From assembly GCA_032119795.1 (NCBI GenBank), contig JAUMFO010000004.1, positions 1 to 64,000 on the forward strand: a DNA stretch of 64,000 nucleotides. The letters are read 5' to 3'. Made by a program: the position numbers and the translations under genes. The stretch is from JAGIBJ01 sp032119795. GTDB lineage: Bacteria > Actinomycetota > Thermoleophilia > Solirubrobacterales > Solirubrobacteraceae. Under the pieces are notes generated by a model. It did not search any database. It saw only the letters and a program-made list of their open reading frames with translations, and was not told the origin of the DNA. Each line of letters starts with the position of its first letter. Position 1 is the stretch's first letter. Shown piece after piece: positions 58,223 to 64,000 of the stretch.

Positions 58223-59590
58223 ATGACGACCGGGTCGACCGACACGCCCTCTGCGCAGCCTCGCGCCCGCCGCGACCCCGTCACGACGGGGCTGCAGGCC
58301 GTCCTCGACCACGTGGCACCGCAGACGCAGGGCGAGGTCGCCGACTACATTCCGCAGCTCGCCAGCGCCGACCCGGACCCGTTCGGGATCGCGCTCGTGA
58401 GCATGACGGGCAGCAAGTACGGCGTCGGCGACTGCGACACCCCGTTCACGATCCAGTCGATCTCTAAGGCGTTCGTCTATGCCCTCGCCGTGAGCGACCA
58501 CGGCATGGAAGCGGTCCTGGAGCGCGTCGGGGTGGAACCCAGCGGTGAGGCCTTCAACGCCATCAAGCTCGAGGCGGGCACGGGACGCCCGCCGAACCCG
58601 ATGGTCAACGCCGGCGCGATGATGACGACGTCGCTCGTGCGTGCGCAATACCCCGAGGAGCGCTTGGAGCGGATCGTCGCGTGCCTCTCGGCGTTCGCCG
58701 GCCGGCGATTGGAGATCGACCAGGACGTCGCCGCATCTGAGCTCGCCACCGCCAGCCGCAACCGCGCGATCGCCTACCTCATGGAGGGGGCCGGCTCGCT
58801 CCGTGAGCCCGTCGAAGAGGTGCTCTCGGTCTACTGCCAGCAGTGCGCGATCCTGGTCACCGCGACCGATCTCGCCGTCATGGCGGCGACGCTCGCGGCC
58901 GGCGGCGTGAACCCCGTCACCGGCGTCTCGGTGGTGAGCGAAGAGGTGTGCGTCCGCACCCAGGCGGTGATGGCCACCTGCGGCATGTACGACTTCTCCG
59001 GCGAGTGGCTTCTGCGCGTCGGACTCCCAGCCAAGAGCGGCGTGGCGGGTGGCCTGATCGCCGTGAGTCCGGCGGAGTTCGGCATCGGCGTCTTCAGTCC
59101 GCGGCTCGACGAACGCGGCAACTCCGTCCGCGGAATCTCCGTCGCCCGCACCATCGCCGATCGCTTTGAGCTGCACCTCATGCACCACCCCGGCGAGACG
59201 GCCCCGGTCGTCTACCGCGAGGAACTCCACTCGCCGACGGCCGAGCATCCCGGCGCCACCCTCGCGCTCGGGATCCAAGGGTCGGTCGAGTTCGGCGCCA
59301 CCGAGCAGCTGATGGCCGCCGTTGATACCGCCCTCGATCAGGCCGACGCTGGCACCGAGCCGATCACCGGCATCATCATCGATCTGCACCGCGTGACCCG
59401 CATGGGCGACCTCTCGAGCGAGATGCTCCGCGGCCGCATCGCCGCGCTCGTGCGCGACGGAATTGCCGTGGCCGTGGTGCGCCGCGAGAACGGCTACGGC
59501 GAAGTGCCACCGCACGATCGCCTTGCCGCGTTCCGCGAGCACGCGGAGGCCCTCACATGGATCCAGGGGCTGCCGCCGTTTGCCGGCTGA
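58223..59590 (+). CDS. glsA: Glutaminase with C-terminal STAS-like domain
   Basis: 455 residues. The N-terminal serine-dependent glutaminase domain (about 20-315) hydrolyses glutamine to glutamate and ammonia. The Ser-x-x-Lys active site is in FTIQSISKAFVYAL, with NPMVNAGAMMTTSLV, YCQQCAILVTATDLAVMAAT and AKSGVAGGLIAVSPAEFGIG following. The C-terminal ~110 residues (about 345-455) look like a STAS domain (ITGIIIDLHRVTRMGDLSSE), probably regulatory. Fused glutaminase-STAS proteins occur in other bacteria. ATG at 58223. Confidence 0.92.
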   Translation: MTTGSTDTPSAQPRARRDPVTTGLQAVLDHVAPQTQGEVADYIPQLASADPDPFGIALVSMTGSKYGVGDCDTPFTIQSISKAFVYALAVSDHGMEAVLERVGVEPSGEAFNAIKLEAGTGRPPNPMVNAGAMMTTSLVRAQYPEERLERIVACLSAFAGRRLEIDQDVAASELATASRNRAIAYLMEGAGSLREPVEEVLSVYCQQCAILVTATDLAVMAATLAAGGVNPVTGVSVVSEEVCVRTQAVMATCGMYDFSGEWLLRVGLPAKSGVAGGLIAVSPAEFGIGVFSPRLDERGNSVRGISVARTIADRFELHLMHHPGETAPVVYREELHSPTAEHPGATLALGIQGSVEFGATEQLMAAVDTALDQADAGTEPITGIIIDLHRVTRMGDLSSEMLRGRIAALVRDGIAVAVVRRENGYGEVPPHDRLAAFREHAEALTWIQGLPPFAG

Positions 59591-59753
59591 GCCGGCGACC
59601 GCGGCCGTCGCGGGCCGGCCCCGATGAGCTGCGGTGAATTCCGCTGTGCGCATCGTGCTCCGCGGCTAAGTTGAGAACCAACGCGCCAACGCCGCTGGCC
59701 CGCTCCACGCGGTGCCGCGATCTCAGTCCACGGCGCTCATGGGAGACCCACAC

Positions 59754-60881
59754 ATGCCGCTGCACACCGATATCCCGACCCGCACCGAGATCGAGCGCCT
59801 GCTCGAGACCCACGAGCCGTGGTGCGTGTCGATCTATGTGCCGACGACGCCGATCTCCCAGGACGCTGACGCGAGCCGCATCGCCCTCAAGAACCAGACG
59901 GCCCATGCCGTCACGGCGCTCCAGGAGGCCGGTGCTCCCAAGCACGACGTCGACGCGATCCACGATGCCCTCACCGACCTCGTCGACGACCACGACTTCT
60001 GGGCGGTGCAGTCGCACACGCTCGCGGTGTTCGCCACTCCGGCTCGCGTGCGCACGTTCCGGTTGCCCAACCAGCTCTCTGAGGCGTTCCAGCTCGCCGA
60101 TCGGTTCTACGTCAAGCCGCTGCTGCGCACCACGACGTTCGCCCAGGCCGCCTACGTCCTCGAGCTCGCTCAGGGTTCCGTTCGGCTGCTTGAGGTCGCT
60201 CCCGATCTGCCGCCCACCGAGGTGCACGTGCCGGGTCTGCCGACCGACATCGCGAGCTCCGTCGGGAAGGCGTCGGTCAACGATCGCTCCGCCGCGGGAC
60301 GCCTCCAGGGCTCTGAGGGGCAGAAGGTGCGGATGCGGCAGTACTCGCGCGCCGTAGACAACGCGCTGCGCGGCGTGCTCGCCGGCTTGGAACTGCCGCT
60401 GATTCTTGCCGCCGCCCAGCCGCTCGACGGGATCTACCGCTCGGTCAACACCTACCCGCACCTCGTCGAGGAGGGCATCACCGGGAACCCGGAGGCGATC
60501 GGCGACACCCATCTCGCGGACGCGTCGAGGACGGTCCTCGACGACGTCTACGCGGCCGAACTCGCTGGCCTGCGTGAGCGCTTCGAAGCTCGCCTCGACG
60601 ACGGCCGCGCTGCGACGGACGTCGTCGACGTGGCTCGGGCCGCGACGTATGGCGCCGTCGACACGCTCTTTGCCGACATCGACGCTGAGGTCCCCGGCCA
60701 CGTCGACACCGACAGCGGCGCCGTCACCTACGCCAACGGTGACGCGGCGCCGGGCGACTACGGCATCGTCGATGAACTCGCCCGCCGGGTCCTGCTGCAC
60801 GGCGGCCGGGTCGTCGCCGTTCGCGGCGACGAGGTCCCGGGCGGCGGCCCTGCCGCCGCAATCCTGCGTTACGCCGTCTAG
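59754..60881 (+). CDS. BaeRF-family protein (bacterial release-factor-like)
   Basis: 375 residues from ATG at 59754, chosen because GGGAGA lies 8 nt upstream; ATGs at 59712 and 59739 are further off. The fold resembles the bacterial archaeo-eukaryotic release factor family (BaeRF3/7 types): VSIYVPTTPISQDADASRIA with LKNQTAHAV, FWAVQSHTLAVFATPARVRT, FRLPNQLSEAFQLADRFYVK, and the late DELARRVLLHGGRVVAVRGD. A role in releasing or silencing stalled ribosomes is suggested for such proteins but unproven. It stands alone between the glutaminase gene and a palindromic terminator. Confidence 0.75.
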   Translation: MPLHTDIPTRTEIERLLETHEPWCVSIYVPTTPISQDADASRIALKNQTAHAVTALQEAGAPKHDVDAIHDALTDLVDDHDFWAVQSHTLAVFATPARVRTFRLPNQLSEAFQLADRFYVKPLLRTTTFAQAAYVLELAQGSVRLLEVAPDLPPTEVHVPGLPTDIASSVGKASVNDRSAAGRLQGSEGQKVRMRQYSRAVDNALRGVLAGLELPLILAAAQPLDGIYRSVNTYPHLVEEGITGNPEAIGDTHLADASRTVLDDVYAAELAGLRERFEARLDDGRAATDVVDVARAATYGAVDTLFADIDAEVPGHVDTDSGAVTYANGDAAPGDYGIVDELARRVLLHGGRVVAVRGDEVPGGGPAAAILRYAV

Positions 60882-60887
60882 CTCGGT

Positions 60888-60921
60888 GGCGTGCGCCGTG
60901 CCGGCCGGCACGGCGCACGCC
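60888..60921. terminator. Perfect 34-bp palindrome between convergent genes
   Basis: An uninterrupted inverted repeat centred at 60904/60905 (GCGTGCGCCGTGCCGG and its complement), without spacer. It can form a very stable hairpin on either strand and lies 6 bp after the BaeRF stop and 10 bp after the stop of the opposite gene. A bidirectional terminator is likely. Confidence 0.82.
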
Positions 60922-60931
60922 CAGCTGCCCG

Positions 60932-63037
60932 CTAGGGCGCGTCGCCGGCGATCAGTTCGGCGTTGAGCGTCCGCGCCGCGCCGACGATGTCGCCGCGCTC
61001 GGCGAAGTCGACGGCCAACACGTTCGGCACCCGGTCGCGCTCGCGCATGCACCGCCGCGCCCGCTCAAGGATGAACGAGGGGGCGTTGGCGGTGTCGGCG
61101 CGCACCGGATTCGGCGGGTAGCTCTCGACCCAGTGGTTGAGCTGGAAGAGCGGCGCCGTCGGCGTGCCGCGGTTCGCACGGCAGGTGTCGTCGTTCGTCA
61201 GCTGCTCGAGCGTCGTGTTGGAGAACGGCGTCTCCTGGAAGAACTCAAAGCCCGGCAGAAACCAGGAGGCCGGACCGGACTGGCGCTCGGCGAAGATCGC
61301 GACGCGCTTGCCGCGGGCGATGAGTTCGGCGAGCGTGGGGAGTGGCTGACCGAGCTGGAAGGTGGCGGCGATCTCACCGAGGCCACCGTCCTGCAAGGCG
61401 TCGACGATCATCTCGCGGCTGGCCTCATCTTGGATGAACAGCACCAGCACCTCGCGGGGGTGGCGATCGAGCCAGCCGCCGATCACGCGGAACTCCTCCA
61501 CGGCGGGTGTGGCGCCGAGTTCGCAGAGCACGTGGCAGAGGTAGAGGTCGGTGTCGCCGGCGATCGGGCCGAACGCGATGCGCCCGGCGAGCCGCTGCGC
61601 CGCAGCGAGCCCCTCCTCTCCGATCTTCGCGACGATGGTGTCCTCGGACTCGCCGGTGAGATCGGTGCGCACCACACCCTGGTCGTTGCGCTTGCCGGCC
61701 AGCGCGTCGATCTGCAGGCCGCGGATGCCCAGGTCGAGCTGCGCCGGAATGCTGAGCGCATGGTTGGCGTTGAGGTAGCCATCCGCGGCGTTGGCGTTGG
61801 CGTTGTGGGACGACGGGAAGACGATCTGGTCGAGGCGTCGGTCGCAGAGGGCGATGCTGCCGTTGCAGGCCCTCGGGTCGCCCTGCAGAACGGCGGCGGC
61901 TGCACCGGGCTGAGCGGCTCCGCCGACGATCGCTGCGGCCGCGAAAGGCACGGCGAGCGCGATCGCTGCCACGGTGAACGGCAGTCGGCTCAAGACGTCG
62001 CCGGAGGTCGCGCCCTCGGGAGCCGGGCCGACGAGCAGATTCAGGAGTCCAACGAGTCCCACCACCGCGAGGTAGCCGCCGCCGAGGCTGGCCGCCAGCG
62101 TCAGCGCCGCCGTCGGTGCGGCGACCACGGACACACCCAAGGCCAGCAAGCCCAGATCACGCGCCACACGCCAGGCGGGATTGCGCGGGTCGCGCTGCAC
62201 GAATGCCCACACGGCACGGGGGAGGGCGCGCGCGTCGACCGGGCCGAGCATCGTGGCGGCCGACGCCGCGAGTAGGGCGCCCGCTCCGCCCACGACGGCC
62301 AACCACAGGAGGATGTCGCCAAGGAACGCGTCGAAGACCGCCGCGTAGATCGCCCCGCCTCCGCCGGTGCTTGGGAGCACGGCCTCTCGCAGGGCGACGA
62401 ACGCGGCAGCCATGAAGGCCGTCATCAGCATGAGCGCCGACCCCAGCCGCAGCAGCGTTGCCCGGCGATCGGGCGCGAACCAGAGCGTGCCCGCGAAGCA
62501 CAGCAGGGCGATGAGTGGGCTCAGGACCGCCGTGGCCCCGACCTGCCGGACGAGCTGGATCGTCTGCGTGCTGAAGTCGGCCGTGCTCACCTGGGTCGAC
62601 AGCTCTCCTGGCTGTGCGTTTAGCCGCTGACGGAGCTCATTGCCCGTCGTGCTCAGGTAGGCCCGAACGAGCACCGAGAGGTCGGCGAGGTCGAGCACGA
62701 TGCTCGGCTCGTCGTCGAGGACGAGCGCGCGGTGCAGCTGTGAGGCGCTGCGCGAGACGACGCCGCCCGAGGCCCGGCTCGCGAGGACGGACTCGGCCGC
62801 AGAGATCAGCGGCGGCCGGGCCGCCAGCAGCCTGGGCTGCCGGGCGATGACCTCGTCGGCGAAGGCCGTCGCCAGCTCCGCCCGGACGGGCTCCGCGCGG
62901 ACGGCCTCCACCGCACGGTTGCCAAAGGCGGTGCTGTCGAGCAGCTCGGTGCGGACGTAGCCGGTGACGATCGCCACCGCCGTGGCGATGAGTCCCACGG
63001 CGAGCAGGACAAGCGATCCGGTGCGGTGGCGCGCCAC
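60932..63037 (-). CDS. Membrane protein with C-terminal PLC-like phosphodiesterase domain
   Basis: 701 residues. An N-terminal helix (TGSLVLLAVGLIATAVAIVT), an extracytoplasmic helical segment (about 30-165), then about six more membrane helices (170-375) precede an exported domain (about 390-700). That domain resembles the PI-PLC X-domain TIM barrel: QIVFPSSHNANANAADGYLN with the first catalytic His, IPAQLDLGIRGLQIDALAGK, DLYLCHVLCELGATPAVEEF with the second His, and HPREVLVLFIQDEA. Such proteins could cleave phosphodiesters of lipids or wall polymers. The membrane part was not assigned to a family. GTG start at 63037. Confidence 0.8.
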   Translation of the reverse strand: MARHRTGSLVLLAVGLIATAVAIVTGYVRTELLDSTAFGNRAVEAVRAEPVRAELATAFADEVIARQPRLLAARPPLISAAESVLASRASGGVVSRSASQLHRALVLDDEPSIVLDLADLSVLVRAYLSTTGNELRQRLNAQPGELSTQVSTADFSTQTIQLVRQVGATAVLSPLIALLCFAGTLWFAPDRRATLLRLGSALMLMTAFMAAAFVALREAVLPSTGGGGAIYAAVFDAFLGDILLWLAVVGGAGALLAASAATMLGPVDARALPRAVWAFVQRDPRNPAWRVARDLGLLALGVSVVAAPTAALTLAASLGGGYLAVVGLVGLLNLLVGPAPEGATSGDVLSRLPFTVAAIALAVPFAAAAIVGGAAQPGAAAAVLQGDPRACNGSIALCDRRLDQIVFPSSHNANANAADGYLNANHALSIPAQLDLGIRGLQIDALAGKRNDQGVVRTDLTGESEDTIVAKIGEEGLAAAQRLAGRIAFGPIAGDTDLYLCHVLCELGATPAVEEFRVIGGWLDRHPREVLVLFIQDEASREMIVDALQDGGLGEIAATFQLGQPLPTLAELIARGKRVAIFAERQSGPASWFLPGFEFFQETPFSNTTLEQLTNDDTCRANRGTPTAPLFQLNHWVESYPPNPVRADTANAPSFILERARRCMRERDRVPNVLAVDFAERGDIVGAARTLNAELIAGDAP

Positions 63038-63085
63038 GCCGCCGATGGTGGCAGAGCGCGCCAGCGCTCGCAGCGCCCGCCCGGA

Positions 63086-63430
63086 TCAGGTGGCGCCGCG
63101 CAGGACCTCGTCGAGGCTGGAGACCTGCCGCTGCAGATCTCCGCAGACGAGCTCGCAGAGGGCGTAGACGCCGGTGTCGGCGACCTCGTAGCGCACGAAC
63201 GTGCCCTCCTTGCGACGGCTGACGATCCCCGCCTGGTGCAGCACGCCGAGGTGCTTGGAGACGTTCTGCTGCGAGGCGCCGAGCTTGGCCGTCAGCTCCT
63301 GCACGGTCGTCTCGCCATCCCGCAGCGCCTCAAGCAGGCGGATTCGCATCGGCTCACCGAGCACCCGGAAGCGCTGGGCGACGAGGTCGATGACCGGTTC
63401 TGGGAGGGGGTGCGGGATTGGCGTACTCAT
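63086..63430 (-). CDS. ArsR-family transcriptional regulator
   Basis: 114 residues from ATG at 63430. Winged-helix core: VAQRFRVLGEPMRIRLLEAL, then HTH TTVQELTAKLGASQQNVSKH and LGVLHQAGIVSRRKEGTFVRY. Two cysteines in the last helix (YALCELVCGDLQ) could be sensor thiols or metal ligands. It lies downstream of the MMPL gene on the same strand and upstream of the PLC-like gene by 48 bp, so it may control either. Effector unknown. Confidence 0.93.
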   Translation of the reverse strand: MSTPIPHPLPEPVIDLVAQRFRVLGEPMRIRLLEALRDGETTVQELTAKLGASQQNVSKHLGVLHQAGIVSRRKEGTFVRYEVADTGVYALCELVCGDLQRQVSSLDEVLRGAT

Positions 63431-63452
63431 GCGTGGTTGTTCAAGGGTAGGG

Positions 63453-63488
63453 GTTGCGGCTGCGCCTGGGGGAGGGCGCAGCCGCAAC
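63453..63488 (-). promoter_or_regulatory. 14-bp hairpin between MMPL and ArsR genes
   Basis: A perfect 14-bp stem (63453-63466 with 63475-63488) with an 8-nt loop lies between the MMPL stop and the ArsR start. On the transcribed strand no T-run follows. It may end MMPL transcription or stabilise its mRNA. Confidence 0.6.
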
Positions 63489-63511
63489 GATTTGTCCTGG
63501 GGCCCGTTGGC

Positions 63512-64000
63512 TCAGTGGCCGAACTCGACCTTCGGAAGGATCCGAGCCATCGGCTTGGGCAGCCACCAGGCCCACTTGCCCGTGAGGCGCAGCAGCACCG
63601 GCAGCAGGAGCAGGCGGACGAGCGCCGCGTCGAGCAGCACGGCGACGCCGAGGATGATGCCCATCTCCTTCGGCGGCAGCGGGCCGCTGATGGCGAAGGT
63701 GAAGAACACCGCGACCATCACGCCGGCGGCCGCGAAGATCACCCGGCCGGAGTGCGCGAGCCCGCCGACCATCGCCTCCTTCGGATCACCGGACTTGTCG
63801 AAGTGCTCCTTTGCGGAGGCCAGCAGGAACACGGTGTAGTCCATTGAGATCGCGAAGATCATCGCGAAGAAGAACACCGGCCCCCAAGCGTCGAGGAAGC
63901 CCTGCGATTCGAACCCGAGGAGATCGGAGCCGAAGCCGTCCTGGAACACCCACTTCGACACGCCGAACGCGGCGCCCGTGGCGAGCAGGTTGGTGATGAC
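63512..64000 (-). CDS. MMPL-family membrane transporter, C-terminal part (partial)
   Basis: At least 162 C-terminal residues; the 5' end lies beyond the window. Helices 8-12 of an RND/MMPL transporter are visible. The family signature is in FFFAMIFAISMDYTVFLLAS, with the Asp that carries protons, then AKEHFDKSGDPKEAMVGGLA and a final GIILGVAVLLDAALVRLLLL. MMPL proteins export lipids or wall precursors in actinobacteria. The adjacent ArsR regulator may control it. The end KPMARILPKVEFGH is normal for the family. Confidence 0.93.
   Translation of the reverse strand, partial: VITNLLATGAAFGVSKWVFQDGFGSDLLGFESQGFLDAWGPVFFFAMIFAISMDYTVFLLASAKEHFDKSGDPKEAMVGGLAHSGRVIFAAAGVMVAVFFTFAISGPLPPKEMGIILGVAVLLDAALVRLLLLPVLLRLTGKWAWWLPKPMARILPKVEFGH

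Overview
The window is about 70% GC, gene-dense and very rich in exported proteins. Its makeup fits a deep-branching actinobacterium of the Thermoleophilia/Solirubrobacterales type. The clues are a DtxR/IdeR-type iron box, a homodimeric AceE, a short RpoD-like sigma factor, FolE2, a sigma factor fused to an anti-sigma-like domain, and many Ala/Thr/Lys-rich secreted beta proteins. This placement is inference; the window has no rRNA or marker gene that fixes it.

Region 1 (1-8302) is an iron-acquisition locus. A minus-strand operon encodes a siderophore-binding lipoprotein, an esterase, two FecCD permeases and an ATPase. A near-perfect iron box lies at its head. Divergent from it run two secreted beta proteins, a siderophore-interacting reductase and a DtxR-family regulator. 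Region 2 (8389-10572) is a polymorphic-toxin cassette: a toxin with a C-terminal EndoU-like nuclease, a candidate immunity protein and a small helical partner. Region 3 (10606-14656) has a TetR regulator divergent from an acyl-CoA dehydrogenase, a zinc metallopeptidase and a Vps62-like protein. Region 4 (14660-20965) has a kelch/FecR exported protein directly upstream of a CHASE2 adenylate/guanylate cyclase broken by a one-base frameshift, a second metallopeptidase and a beta-helix protein.

Region 5 (21185-27223) holds an ApbE / ferric-reductase-like / FMN-binding operon, predicted to move electrons across the membrane to a covalently flavinylated protein. It continues with YqgE, a FAH-family hydrolase, a DnaJ-domain protein and ClpP. 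The 1.1 kb gap at 27224-28316 carries an unusual structured repeat; a second copy lies 30 kb away at 57325-57639. Region 6 (28317-40549) has secreted proteins, PgsA, an 1833-residue surface protein, FolE2 and the sigma factor. Region 7 (40566-50449) has tRNA-Tyr with a strong terminator, the ECF/anti-sigma fusion, small duplicated-motif exported proteins, an SDR, GNAT, cupin and PASTA lipoprotein, and two adjacent CsgG-like secreted paralogs.

Region 8 (50556-56286) is a complete pyruvate dehydrogenase operon whose E3 carries its own lipoyl domain. Region 9 (56368-64000) has a TRIC/YadS-type channel, the second repeat copy, thioredoxin with a coupled 33-residue membrane peptide, glutaminase-STAS, a BaeRF-type protein, a membrane protein with a PLC-like domain, an ArsR regulator and the 3' part of an MMPL transporter.
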